A DNA stretch of 64,000 nt from UBA4782 sp034429195. GTDB taxonomy: Bacteria > Chloroflexota > Anaerolineae > Anaerolineales > Anaerolineaceae. Where the stretch lies: NCBI GenBank assembly GCA_034429195.1, contig DAOUGQ010000002.1:1-64000 (forward strand), written 5' to 3'. The notes under the pieces were generated by a model. The model made no database searches, was not told the DNA's origin, and worked only from the letters and a program-made list of their open reading frames with translations. Each line of letters begins with the position of its first letter. The stretch's first letter is position 1. Shown here one piece after another: positions 43,565 to 52,729 of this stretch. The translations under genes and the position numbers were made by a program.

Positions 43565-44425
43565 ATGAATAAGATGAAGTCAAAAAAGAACTTTTTTCAA
43601 CGTTGTATGAAGAACTACTCCATGATGATTGGGGTAATCATATTATTTATCACGCTGATAGTGGTCATTTCAGTCCCCTTATTCAGTGATATTGATCCTA
43701 ACAAGATCAATTATGAAAGCATGCTTAAACCTCCTTCTGCGTTGCATATCATGGGTACAGACAGCTTTGGACGAGATCTGTTCACCCGTATTGCTACTGG
43801 TGGACGTGTCAGCATCATTATTGGTTTGGAGGTAATGCTTGGCACAACTGTTTTAGGTGTCTTGATTGCACTTTTAGCAGGATATAACGACAAACTTGAT
43901 ATGATCATCATGCGATTAATGGATGTCATGATGTCATTTCCTTCATTACTTCTGGCTATTGCCCTGACGGCAGTTTTTTCGAACAGTATTGAAGGAGTGA
44001 GCATTGCATTAACCATAGCATATACGCCCCGAACGGTTCGCATTTTGCGTAGTTCGATTTTAACCCTTCGCGAAGAAACATATGTTGAAGCAGCTCAGGC
44101 TATTGGTGTAAAGCCAATCACGATCTTATTTAAACATATTTTGCCTGGTACTTTACCGGTTTTGATCGTTCAAGAAACATTTCTCTTTGCTTATGCAATC
44201 CTTGCTGAAGCTGGAATCAGCTTTGTAGGTGTTGGTGTTCAACCTCCAGATGCCAGTTGGGGCAACATCCTAAGCGATGCTACAACTTTATTGCATGAAG
44301 CTCCCTGGACAGTTATGTTCCCCGGATTAGCAATTATGTTGACAGTATTAGCCCTTAACTTGATCGGGGATGGATTGCGAGAAGTTCTTGACCCTAAGCG
44401 TTTGAAAGGAAATGCAAATGATTAA
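43565..44425 (+). CDS. DppC/OppC-type ABC transporter permease
   Basis: A 286-aa permease with six helices. It shows HIMGTDSFGRDLFTRI near residue 61 and the ATPase-contact loop EAAQAIGVKPITILFKHILP near 175. This is the second channel subunit of the 39-52 kb importer. Its last codons overlap the amidohydrolase gene, so the hydrolase is coupled to transporter synthesis. Confidence 0.92.
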   Translation: MNKMKSKKNFFQRCMKNYSMMIGVIILFITLIVVISVPLFSDIDPNKINYESMLKPPSALHIMGTDSFGRDLFTRIATGGRVSIIIGLEVMLGTTVLGVLIALLAGYNDKLDMIIMRLMDVMMSFPSLLLAIALTAVFSNSIEGVSIALTIAYTPRTVRILRSSILTLREETYVEAAQAIGVKPITILFKHILPGTLPVLIVQETFLFAYAILAEAGISFVGVGVQPPDASWGNILSDATTLLHEAPWTVMFPGLAIMLTVLALNLIGDGLREVLDPKRLKGNAND

Positions 44426-45671
44426 CACGATGGATACTACTTTATTAGTTCATGGAAAAGGAATTTATGATAGCGAAAAGCATTCAATTCGTTCTGACAA
44501 TGGTTTGCTGATCTCAGGAGAAAAGATTAAAAAGATTGGAACTTTTGAGACTCTGCAAAAAGAATACCCAGACGTAAAACAACTAGACCTATCGTCATGC
44601 TACTTATTTCCTGGTTTGTTCAATACTCATGTTCACCTTGAATTTGATGCTTCCCTTGATCCTCTTCCAGTCTACCTGGGAGCAAATGAGAAAGTACGTT
44701 TCATGGGAGCAGCAATAAGGGCAAATGCTTTATTACGATCGGGTGTTACAACGGTACGTGATGCTGGAAGCACCTGGGATCTTCTTAATCTTCAAGACGC
44801 ACTTGCTCATGAGACCATCCAGCTTCCACGACTGCAATTAGCTGGACCACCCTTAACTGTTACTGGTGGACATATGCACTTTATGGGTGGTGAGGTTGAT
44901 ACGATCGATGAGTTGATCCGTTCAGTAAGAATACACCAAAAAAGAGGATGCGGTGCGATCAAGTTGGTTGTAACAGGAGGTCAATTAACACCAGGTTCAG
45001 GTGCAGACCGGACAAGCTATTCCATTGAACAGATTCAGGCTGTAACAAAAGAAGCTGCTCACTTAGGATTGCCAACCTTTGCTCACTGCCTGACTACAAA
45101 GGGTTTTGTTAATGCAGTTGAGGGTGGCGTTGAATGTATCGAACATGTTGCCTGTTTCATCCGAAATAAAGAAAACCAGATCCTCGAACGTGTTTATGAA
45201 CCGAAGGTAATGGAGCAGTATCGTGGTGTGCATAGGTATTTCACACAGGCGATCAGTTGTTTTTATCATGTGTTGGATCCATATCGCTCAGGAGAAAAAG
45301 AATGCACTCCTCGTGATGCATTTCTCATGCAACAAGAAATCAACCAGATCAATTGTTTCCGCAATTGTGTAGAGCTGGGTTTAATCCCGGTTTGCGGTAC
45401 AGACGCAGGGATGGCTAAAACATATTTTGATGAGACTTTCCTGGAGCTTGAGGTATTTGTTGAGCGTTGTGGATTGACAACATCTCAGGTAATTGATATT
45501 GCGACGATCAATTCTGCTAATGCACTTGGATTGGGTTCTATTACTGGGCGCCTGGTTGAAGGTTATTCAGCAGATATTATCGCACTGAAGAAGAATCCTC
45601 TTGATGATATTCGTTCTTTCCGTAATGTGGAACAGGTGATTTGTAAAGGGGTTTGCGTAAACGCAAAATGA
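44418..45671 (+). CDS. Amidohydrolase, imidazolonepropionase/prolidase-like branch
   Basis: A metal-dependent hydrolase of about 417 aa. Metal sites: FNTHVHLEFD near residue 68, the lysine of AIKLVVTGG near 181, FAHC near 215, IEHVACF near 238 and CGTDAGM near 325, in the order of the imidazolonepropionase and Xaa-Pro dipeptidase-like branch. Such enzymes cleave N-acyl amino acids, dipeptides or cyclic amides. ATG at 44418 is preferred because AAAGGA lies 7 nt upstream; ATG 44412 is too close to it. The gene is inserted between the permease and ATPase genes of the importer, strong evidence that it acts on the imported compound. Confidence 0.85.
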   Translation: MINTMDTTLLVHGKGIYDSEKHSIRSDNGLLISGEKIKKIGTFETLQKEYPDVKQLDLSSCYLFPGLFNTHVHLEFDASLDPLPVYLGANEKVRFMGAAIRANALLRSGVTTVRDAGSTWDLLNLQDALAHETIQLPRLQLAGPPLTVTGGHMHFMGGEVDTIDELIRSVRIHQKRGCGAIKLVVTGGQLTPGSGADRTSYSIEQIQAVTKEAAHLGLPTFAHCLTTKGFVNAVEGGVECIEHVACFIRNKENQILERVYEPKVMEQYRGVHRYFTQAISCFYHVLDPYRSGEKECTPRDAFLMQQEINQINCFRNCVELGLIPVCGTDAGMAKTYFDETFLELEVFVERCGLTTSQVIDIATINSANALGLGSITGRLVEGYSADIIALKKNPLDDIRSFRNVEQVICKGVCVNAK

Positions 45672-45696
45672 ATAATCTAGTGAAAGGGTAGCCGCT

Positions 45697-46680
45697 TTGG
45701 AACAGGATACAATTTTAGAGATTAAAAACCTCTCACTTGGCTTTGGAAGAAAAAACCAGGTGACCCCCATACTTGATAAAGTCAGTTTCTCTATCAAGAA
45801 GAATGAAATATTAGCAGTAGTTGGCGAAAGCGGATGCGGCAAAAGCGTTACTGCAATGTCTATCATGCGATTATTGAGAACACCCCCGGCACAATATTTG
45901 GGAGGGAGCATCCTGTTTCATGATGAAGACCTCCTTTCAATGCCAGCAAAGCAATTACGTAAGATCCGTGGAAACAAGATCTCAATGATCTTTCAGGAGC
46001 CGTTGACAAGCCTTAACCCTGTATTGACGATTGGTGACCAGGTAGGTGAGGCATTAAGTCTTCACAATAAAATGACAGCATCTGAAGTACGTGCAGAATC
46101 TATTAAATTGCTTAAAGCAGTACGAATTCCATCACCAGAAAGTCGTCTTAAAAATTATCCAGGTCAATATTCTGGTGGAATGCGCCAGCGTATCATGATA
46201 GCGATGGCAATTGCCTGTCACCCTGAGCTTTTGATCGCAGATGAACCCACAACTGCTTTGGATGTTACCATACAGGCACAGATCCTCAAACTTTTAAAAC
46301 AGCTTCAAAAAGAGAGTGGAATGTCCATTATCTTGATCACGCATGATCTTGGAGTTGTCGCAGAGTTTGCTGAACGGGTAGTTGTTATGTACGCTGGTCA
46401 GATATTGGAGATCGCATCTACCAAAGAATTGTTCAATCAGCCATTGCATCCTTACACAAGAGGATTACTGGACTCATTACCAAAGTTGAATTCAACAAAA
46501 GACCGATTAAACACAATCGAAGGTAGTGTACCCAGCGCACGTAATATGCCTAAAGGATGCCGATTCCATCTCCGTTGCCCTAAAAGGATGCAAATTTGCA
46601 GCGAAATTGAACCTGAAATGACCAGCATTGGCGAACATCAATGTAAATGTCACCTCATCAGTGAGAGTGTAGGAAAGTAA
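45697..46680 (+). CDS. OppD/DppD-type ABC transporter ATPase
   Basis: A 327-aa ATPase: Walker A GESGCGKS near residue 42, Q-loop FQEPLTSLNP, signature YSGGMRQR and Walker B LLIADEPTTALD. The C-terminal oligopeptide-transport extension carries the cysteine cluster (CRFHLRCPKRMQIC) that binds a 4Fe-4S cluster or metal in related proteins. The start is TTG at 45697 after AAAGGG. Partner of the next gene. Confidence 0.92.
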   Translation: MEQDTILEIKNLSLGFGRKNQVTPILDKVSFSIKKNEILAVVGESGCGKSVTAMSIMRLLRTPPAQYLGGSILFHDEDLLSMPAKQLRKIRGNKISMIFQEPLTSLNPVLTIGDQVGEALSLHNKMTASEVRAESIKLLKAVRIPSPESRLKNYPGQYSGGMRQRIMIAMAIACHPELLIADEPTTALDVTIQAQILKLLKQLQKESGMSIILITHDLGVVAEFAERVVVMYAGQILEIASTKELFNQPLHPYTRGLLDSLPKLNSTKDRLNTIEGSVPSARNMPKGCRFHLRCPKRMQICSEIEPEMTSIGEHQCKCHLISESVGK

Positions 46681-46715
46681 TATGCAAAAGTTTTTTATGA
46701 TGAAGAGGAGCGACA

Positions 46716-47681
46716 ATGACTGAAACTTTACTGTGTGTGGAAAACTTAACAAAATACTTTGACGCGCAGGAAAATGCAGTTGTTCGCTCAAAGGCAAAAG
46801 TTAAAGCAGTTGATGATATCAGTTTCTCTGTAGAAAAAGGTAGCGTTTTTGCGTTAGTTGGTGAAAGTGGGTGTGGAAAATCTACCACTGCACGATTGAT
46901 CCTCAAACTCATCCAACCTACTAAAGGCAAAGTGAGTTTCGAAGGAAAAGATATCTACTCCCTGTCATCGAAGGAATTGCTGAAAACAAGGCGTGATATC
47001 CAAATGATCTTCCAGGATCCTTACAGTTCGTTGAATCCACGCTGGAGAATCGAACAAATCTTATCAGAGCCTCTGGATACGCACCATATTGGCACACGGG
47101 CTGAACGAAAAGAAATGGTCAAGAACATTCTAGAGATCGTTGGTCTGCGAGAAGAAGATAGCCAGAAATATCCGCATGAATTCAGTGGGGGGCAACGTCA
47201 ACGGATTGGGATCGCTCGGGCTTTGATCACTCACCCTAAGTTTGTAATCTGTGATGAGCCGATCTCCGCACTTGATGTTTCGATCCAGGCACAGATCATT
47301 AACTTGCTAAAAGATTTACAGCAAGAATTTAAATTAACCTATCTTTTTATCACGCACGATCTGCGAATTGTTCAATTTTTGTGCGATATGGTAGGAGTTA
47401 TGTATCTTGGAAAGATTGTAGAAATTGGTTCCACAGAAGCAATTTTTAGGGATCCAAAACACCCCTATTCGCAAGCATTATTTTCCGCCATCCCTCAACC
47501 TGATCCTTTTAATGTTAAGGCAGAGATCACACTTGAAGGTGATGTTCCAAGTCCATTAAATCCACCTTCAGGCTGCAGGTTCCATACACGGTGCCAGTAT
47601 GCAATGCCTGTCTGCAGCGAACTGGAACCATTGCTCAAAGTAATAGAAGGCAACCATAAATGTGCCTGCCATTTGCTGTAA
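46716..47681 (+). CDS. OppF/DppF-type ABC transporter ATPase
   Basis: A 321-aa ATPase: Walker A GESGCGKST near residue 49, FQDPYSSLNPR, signature FSGGQRQRIGIAR, Walker B VICDEPISALD, and the C-terminal cysteine motif (CRFHTRCQYAMPVC). Good ribosome site (GAGGAG). It completes the five-protein importer: one lipoprotein, two permeases and two ATPases. Confidence 0.92.
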   Translation: MTETLLCVENLTKYFDAQENAVVRSKAKVKAVDDISFSVEKGSVFALVGESGCGKSTTARLILKLIQPTKGKVSFEGKDIYSLSSKELLKTRRDIQMIFQDPYSSLNPRWRIEQILSEPLDTHHIGTRAERKEMVKNILEIVGLREEDSQKYPHEFSGGQRQRIGIARALITHPKFVICDEPISALDVSIQAQIINLLKDLQQEFKLTYLFITHDLRIVQFLCDMVGVMYLGKIVEIGSTEAIFRDPKHPYSQALFSAIPQPDPFNVKAEITLEGDVPSPLNPPSGCRFHTRCQYAMPVCSELEPLLKVIEGNHKCACHLL

Positions 47682-47738
47682 TTTTGATACGAGAAAACAG
47701 AAAATTATTTTTACTGAAGCTTGAAAGGAATATTAAAC

Positions 47739-48197
47739 ATGGATATTTACGAAAAGATCAAGGAATTAGGTCTCGTTCTTCCGGAACCCCCGCCCAAAGG
47801 TGGAATTTATAAACCTGTAAAACAGGTTGGTAATTTGCTTTATATCTCTGGTCAAGGTGCAACAGTAAAAGGCGTGCCAGCAATTAAAGGTAAAGTAGGA
47901 GCTGAAAGAACGATAGAAGAAGGTCAAGAAGCAGCCCGGATTTGTGCTTTGAATGCATTGAGCGTTCTACATGAGTACCTTGGCGACCTCAATAAAATCA
48001 AGAGTCTTGTAAAAATTCTGGCTTTTGTTGAAAGTGCACCTGGTTTTAACCAACAACCAAAAGTTGTGGATGGGGCATCCAGGTTATTTGAAGAAATTTT
48101 TGGCAGCGATCGTGGTGTGGGAGCTCGTTCAGCTATTGGAACAAACGAATTACCTGGTGATATCACGGTCGAGATCGAATTCATTTTTGAGATCTAG
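47739..48197 (+). CDS. RidA (YjgF/YER057c) family protein
   Basis: A 152-aa RidA-type protein. RidA hydrolyses reactive enamine/imine intermediates released by PLP enzymes, giving ketoacid and ammonia. The conserved arginine in ARSAIG and the terminal VEIEFIF strand are present, so imine deaminase activity is likely. The subfamily with a long N-terminus (PPPKGGIYKPVKQVGNLLYISG) is often associated with amino-acid catabolism. The start at 47739 follows AAAGGA; the TTG at 47721 overlaps that site. It is followed directly by two PLP enzymes, which fits the role. Confidence 0.88.
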   Translation: MDIYEKIKELGLVLPEPPPKGGIYKPVKQVGNLLYISGQGATVKGVPAIKGKVGAERTIEEGQEAARICALNALSVLHEYLGDLNKIKSLVKILAFVESAPGFNQQPKVVDGASRLFEEIFGSDRGVGARSAIGTNELPGDITVEIEFIFEI

Positions 48198-48230
48198 TCT
48201 TTTGTTTTAGGATTTAAGGAAATTACTGAA

Positions 48231-49379
48231 ATGCAACCTTCAAGAATAAGCCAGGAAATTCCCCCATCTGGAATTCGTGAAGTATTCAATCGGGTGGCGG
48301 AATCAAAAGATGTAATTAGTTTTGCACTCGGCGAGCCTGATTTTACTACGCCCAAGCCAATCATCGAAGCTGCATACAATTCACTTCTTAATGGAGAAAC
48401 CCATTACACACCGAATGCAGGGTTGTATGCACTCCGTTCTGCAATTGCTGCATCTTATCCCAACAGAAATTATTCTCCTGAGCAGGTTGTTGTTGGTGCC
48501 GGTGGTACAGAATCCATTTTTTTGACACTAATAAGCCTATTGAACCCAGGAGACGAGGTGATCTTATCTGAGCCGTACTGGTCTAATTATGTCGGTCAGA
48601 TATTGACTTGCCGAGGGGTGCCGAAATTCGTTCGCACATATGAAGAGGATGGTTTTTCATTGAAGCCAGAAGCAGTAGAGGGTGCTATCACTGATAAAAC
48701 CAAAGTCATTATCATCAATTCGCCTGCAAATCCTACTGGAGCAGTTATCTCAAAAGAAGACTTGAGGGGATTAGCTGATCTGGCGATTAGACATAACTTG
48801 ATCGTGCTTTCCGATGAAGTATATCGAGATATTCTCTTTGAAGGAAAATTTGAAAGTATTACTGATTTTGAAGATGTTCGCGAACAATGCATTGTCATAA
48901 ATAGTTTCTCTAAGTCGTATGCAATGACGGGCTGGAGAATCGGTTATGCGATTGCTCCAAAGAATATTGCTGCAGTGATGACAAAAATGCACGAAAACAG
49001 CGCTTCATGTATCAGTGCTTTTTCGCAAAAAGCTGCGCTTAAAGCCCTTGAAATTGGGAAGCCATATATACAAGAAATGGTGAAGGAATTTGCTATACGC
49101 CGCGATTTGATGGTGAATGGTATCCGCTCGATTCCAGGTCTAAATTCCTTTGGCCCAATTGCCACGTTCTACCTTTATTTTAATATCAGCGGAACTGGTA
49201 TGAATTCACGGGAATTTGTTTTCTCACTACTCGAAAAAGAAAAAGTAGCACTGGTTCCTGGTTCTGCATTTGGAAATGGCCAAGAAAATTATGTACGTCT
49301 CTCGTTCGCCAGTTCGCAAGAAAATCTCTGTAAGGGATTGGAGCGAATTGCGAACTTTGTAGACAGACTAAAACATTAG
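48231..49379 (+). CDS. Class I/II aminotransferase (aspartate aminotransferase fold)
   Basis: A 382-aa fold type I PLP enzyme. NPTG lies at 167-170, SDEVY near 194-198, the Schiff-base lysine K228 in NSFSKSYAMTGWRIGY, and the carboxylate-binding arginine near VRLSFA at the C-terminus. It would exchange an amino group between the pathway's amino acid and a ketoacid. Lies between ridA and the second threonine-synthase-like gene. The substrate cannot be told from motifs. Confidence 0.9.
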   Translation: MQPSRISQEIPPSGIREVFNRVAESKDVISFALGEPDFTTPKPIIEAAYNSLLNGETHYTPNAGLYALRSAIAASYPNRNYSPEQVVVGAGGTESIFLTLISLLNPGDEVILSEPYWSNYVGQILTCRGVPKFVRTYEEDGFSLKPEAVEGAITDKTKVIIINSPANPTGAVISKEDLRGLADLAIRHNLIVLSDEVYRDILFEGKFESITDFEDVREQCIVINSFSKSYAMTGWRIGYAIAPKNIAAVMTKMHENSASCISAFSQKAALKALEIGKPYIQEMVKEFAIRRDLMVNGIRSIPGLNSFGPIATFYLYFNISGTGMNSREFVFSLLEKEKVALVPGSAFGNGQENYVRLSFASSQENLCKGLERIANFVDRLKH

Positions 49380-49397
49380 ATATATGTGGAGTTAATA

Positions 49398-50648
49398 ATG
49401 TCATTTTCATTAAGTTGCACAATATGTAAAAAACCTTACTCAGGTCCAACAGATCAATATATTTGCCCATATTGTGGCGGATCTATCGAAGTGCCAGTTG
49501 ATCTGAAAACGGATCCTGAGAGTTTACGAAATGTATTAAGAAATGGCAGTAATCATGGTATTTGGGGATATCGAAAATTCTTGCCGATAGAAGAAAATGT
49601 GACCCCAGTTTCATTGGAAGAAGGAAATACTCCTTTGATCCATGCCAGTCGGTTGGGTAGAGAATTTGGTTTAGAGAACCTGTACATCAAGAATGAAACC
49701 TTGAATCCTTCTGGCACCTATAAGGATCGTTTTGGTACCGTTGCAATTACCTATGAAAAGAACCTTGGTACTCACGCGGTAGCTCTTGGTTCTGCCGGGA
49801 ATGCTGCCGCTGCAGTTTCTGCATACTCTGCAGTAGCTGAAATAGCATGTTTCATTTTATTGCCACCCGGAGCGGTTCTGGAGCGGGCATATCAAAATAT
49901 GAGCTATGGCGCCCATTTTATTCGTGCCAATGGGAATATCAAAGATTGCATTGACACCGTAGTGGCTGGTGTTAAAGCTTTTGGTTGGAGAAACTTATGT
50001 ACCACCATGCTGCACCACCCTTACGGGGCAGAAGGATATAAAACCATCGCTTACGAAATTGCTAAAAGTTTGTGTTTTGACGTGCCGGAATATATTTTAT
50101 GCCCTGTTGGCGGGGGTATTTTGATCAGCAAGGTATATCGTGGTTTTACTGAAATGTACAATCTCGGTTTGATCGATAAGATGCCAAAAATGGTTGGTGT
50201 TCAGGCGACAGGATGTGCACCGTTAGTAAAAGCATTTCGTGCTCACCAAAAACAAACTGAATACTGGGAAAATCCAGAAACAATTGCTTTTGCGATCAAT
50301 GATCCCTGTACATTTGAGGGTGTAACCACGCTGGATGTTTTATATAAATCGAATGGTTTTGCGGAAGATGTGACTGATGAAGAAATCTTAAGTGCAATGA
50401 AGATGACTGCTGCAAAAGAAGCAATCCTTCCTGAACCTGCAAGTGCATCGGTAATTGCTGCAGCAAAGAAGCTCGCAGCTAATGGCACTCTGAAGAAAGA
50501 AGATAGCATCGTATGTGTGGTTACTGGAAGCGGATTACGCGACCTGAAACTTTTCGCAAGTGAAAAACACCAGAGTCCAGAGGTCCGATTGCATAATATG
50601 GATGATCTACGAAAAGCAGTGGAATTCTATGGTGGTGTTCCTAATTAG
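49398..50648 (+). CDS. Threonine synthase-like PLP enzyme (second copy)
   Basis: A 416-aa fold type II PLP enzyme with an N-terminal zinc ribbon (CTICKKPY...CPYCGG), a Schiff-base lysine in SGTYKDRFG, GSAGNAAAAVSAY as phosphate loop and TGSGLRD at the C-terminus. It resembles threonine synthase but differs clearly in sequence from the copy at 25016 (for example GTYKDR against ASFKDR). In this operon, with RidA, an aminotransferase and a ketoacid aldolase, an ammonia-lyase or beta-elimination step on a hydroxy-amino acid is more plausible than threonine synthesis. The start at 49398 follows GGAG. Confidence 0.78.
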   Translation: MSFSLSCTICKKPYSGPTDQYICPYCGGSIEVPVDLKTDPESLRNVLRNGSNHGIWGYRKFLPIEENVTPVSLEEGNTPLIHASRLGREFGLENLYIKNETLNPSGTYKDRFGTVAITYEKNLGTHAVALGSAGNAAAAVSAYSAVAEIACFILLPPGAVLERAYQNMSYGAHFIRANGNIKDCIDTVVAGVKAFGWRNLCTTMLHHPYGAEGYKTIAYEIAKSLCFDVPEYILCPVGGGILISKVYRGFTEMYNLGLIDKMPKMVGVQATGCAPLVKAFRAHQKQTEYWENPETIAFAINDPCTFEGVTTLDVLYKSNGFAEDVTDEEILSAMKMTAAKEAILPEPASASVIAAAKKLAANGTLKKEDSIVCVVTGSGLRDLKLFASEKHQSPEVRLHNMDDLRKAVEFYGGVPN

Positions 50649-50690
50649 AGAATATTCCTCATTGAGGTGATCATGATCAGGAAGGAAATT

Positions 50691-52391
50691 ATGCATGAGT
50701 TATTCAGTAAGCTAAAAGAACTAAAGATAATACCGGTAGTAAAAATTGATGATGTGGAGAAAGCAATACCACTAGCACGAGCACTCTGTCGAGGGGGACT
50801 TCCTTGTGTAGAGGTCACATTTCGTACTGCACAAGCTGAAGAAGCGATCCGTCGGATTGCTAATGCAGTTCCTGAAATTCTCGTTGGAGCTGGTACTGTA
50901 CTTACTATTGAGCAAGTCGATAAAGCCCTGGCTGCAGGCGCAAAATTCATCGTTGCCCCTGGATTCAATCCAAAAGTAGTGGAACACTGTCTGGCACTTG
51001 ATCTACCAGTTCTGCCGGGATGCTCGAATCCCACGGATATTGAACTTGCGTTAAGTTTTGGTCTGGATGTTGTCAAGTTTTTCCCCGCTGAAAACCTGGG
51101 TGGTACAGGTATGCTCAGAGCGCTTTCTGGACCTTATGGCGGTATAAAGTTCATCCCAACAGGTGGCGTTAATGAAAAGAATGTAAACGATTACCTATCC
51201 CTTCCCTGTGTTATCGCTTGTGGCGGCACCTGGATGGTGAAATCTGACCTGATTAATACAGGTGATTTTGACGCGATCGAAAGCCTGGCTCGTGAAAGTC
51301 TGACAGCAGTAAATCATAAGGCGGTTGCCGATTCTGCCCCAGTGGTTAAAGCCCGGAAGCTACCTTATAAAGGTAAAGTGGTCACATTTGGTGAGATTAT
51401 GTTGCGACTGGCACCCGAAGGTTATTATCGGTTTGTTCAAGCAGAGAGCTTCGGCGCTACCTATGGCGGTGGAGAAGCAAATGTGGCTATTTCACTGGCT
51501 AATTATGGCTTAGATGCAAGATTCATTACTAAACTTCCAAGCCATGAAATTGGGCAGGCTGCGATTAACTCTTTACGGCGTTATGGTGTTGATGTTTCTG
51601 AGATTGTTCGTGGTGGTAAACGGGTAGGCATTTATTATCTGGAAAAGGGTGCATCACAGCGAGCTTCAAAAGTAATCTATGATCGAGCTGGTTCTGCAAT
51701 AGCAGAAGCTGTTCCAGCAGATTTTGATTGGGCAAAAATATTTACTGGTGCTTGCTGGTTTCATTTCACCGGCATTACCCCTGCATTAGGTGATAATGTT
51801 GCGGAGATTTGCTTAGAAGCCTGTAAAGAAGCAAAACGAAGTGGTTTGACTGTCAGTTGTGATCTGAATTACCGTAAGAACCTGTGGACGCGTGAGAAAG
51901 CTAGCAAAGTCATGGGTGAATTGATGCATTACGTGGATGTTTGTATCGCAAACGAAGAAGACGCCAAAGATGTGTTTGGCATTGCTGCAGAAGGCACAGA
52001 TATTACTGGTGGAAAATTGAATCACGAAGGATATAAGAGTGTGGCAAAACAATTAGCAGATCGCTTTGGTTTTGAGAAAGTTGCGATCACATTGCGCGGT
52101 TCAATTTCAGCAAATGATAATAACTGGGCTGGTATGCTCTATGATGGGAATCAGTTTTATTTCTCAAAAAACTATAGCGTCCATATCGTAGATAGGGTAG
52201 GTGGTGGAGATAGCTTCGGCGCTGGATTGATCTATTCATTTATGCAAGGGAAGACTTCGCAAGATGCATTGGAATTTGCAGTTGCAGCATCCTGCCTGAA
52301 ACATAGTATCGAAGGAGATTACAACCTAGTATCTGTAGATGAAGTAGCCAGGCTTGCTGGAGGCGATGCATCTGGCCGTGTGCAACGATAA
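50691..52391 (+). CDS. Fused KDPG/KHG aldolase and PfkB-family sugar kinase
   Basis: A two-domain protein of about 566 aa. The N-terminal half (about 1-210) is an Eda-type aldolase that cleaves 2-keto-3-deoxy-6-phosphogluconate or 4-hydroxy-2-oxoglutarate to pyruvate plus an aldehyde; it has the catalytic Glu in VEVTFRT and the Schiff-base Lys in VVKFFPAE (near 129). The C-terminal half (about 225-560) is a PfkB kinase with GGGEANVA, DLNYRKNLW and the catalytic GGGDSFGAG, like 2-keto-3-deoxygluconate kinases. The fusion could phosphorylate KDG and cleave the product in one protein. ATG 50691 follows AGGAAGG; ATG 50673 and GTG 50667 are alternatives. Last gene of the operon. Confidence 0.9.
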   Translation: MHELFSKLKELKIIPVVKIDDVEKAIPLARALCRGGLPCVEVTFRTAQAEEAIRRIANAVPEILVGAGTVLTIEQVDKALAAGAKFIVAPGFNPKVVEHCLALDLPVLPGCSNPTDIELALSFGLDVVKFFPAENLGGTGMLRALSGPYGGIKFIPTGGVNEKNVNDYLSLPCVIACGGTWMVKSDLINTGDFDAIESLARESLTAVNHKAVADSAPVVKARKLPYKGKVVTFGEIMLRLAPEGYYRFVQAESFGATYGGGEANVAISLANYGLDARFITKLPSHEIGQAAINSLRRYGVDVSEIVRGGKRVGIYYLEKGASQRASKVIYDRAGSAIAEAVPADFDWAKIFTGACWFHFTGITPALGDNVAEICLEACKEAKRSGLTVSCDLNYRKNLWTREKASKVMGELMHYVDVCIANEEDAKDVFGIAAEGTDITGGKLNHEGYKSVAKQLADRFGFEKVAITLRGSISANDNNWAGMLYDGNQFYFSKNYSVHIVDRVGGGDSFGAGLIYSFMQGKTSQDALEFAVAASCLKHSIEGDYNLVSVDEVARLAGGDASGRVQR

Positions 52392-52544
52392 TTCTATGAA
52401 CCATGCGATTTAAAAGCGTAGGAGAAGGGTACATCACGATCATTGTCTCTTATTCTGTATTGAGCAAATTATTGGTAAATATTTTTGGATAAAAATTGAT
52501 TAACGAGCAAGAAAGCTGAATATGAGGCATCTACGCTTTGATAT

Positions 52545-52575
52545 TTTCAGGGTTGGAAGAATTCCAACCCTGAAA
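52545..52575 (+). terminator. Terminator-like hairpin at the end of the 39-52 kb operon
   Basis: Arms 52545-52558 and 52562-52575 (TTTCAGGGTTGGAA with its complement) form 14 perfect base pairs around GAA. The following sequence (TGTTGTTAAT) is only moderately T-rich, so strength is uncertain. Confidence 0.65.
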
Positions 52576-52679
52576 TGTTGTTAATACGATAACAATACAA
52601 ATATGATAAGCGCGATAATTGAAAAAACTAATAAGTAGTTCACTGCCAATTAAACGGGTTTTTCTAATACGCTCTGTTA

Positions 52680-52706
52680 TATAATGGTTTTTATCTGAAA
52701 AACCAT
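52680..52706 (+). promoter_or_regulatory. TATAAT box and adjoining palindrome before the PP2C gene
   Basis: A perfect TATAAT (52680-52685) is followed at once by ATGGTTTTT-ATCTG-AAAAACCAT (52684-52706), a 9-bp inverted repeat at the predicted start of transcription. It may be an operator or a 5' mRNA hairpin. The -35 region is poor. A second weak -10 (TATACC, 52719-52724) lies 5 nt before the GTG. Confidence 0.45.
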
Positions 52707-52729
52707 ACACCTCACTGATATACCAATCT

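Larger units (their letters stand above)
52392..52729. other. Intergenic region between the aldolase-kinase and PP2C genes
   Basis: 338 bp without a convincing coding frame. It holds the terminator-like hairpin at 52545-52575 and the promoter-palindrome at 52680-52706, listed separately. The rest is AT-rich and I see nothing else in it. Confidence 0.7.

Noticed and set aside
49398..52391. Firm assignment as D-glucosaminate catabolism
   Set aside because: The known glucosaminate lyases I recall are not threonine-synthase-like, and no phosphotransferase genes are present. It is kept only as one possible substrate class.
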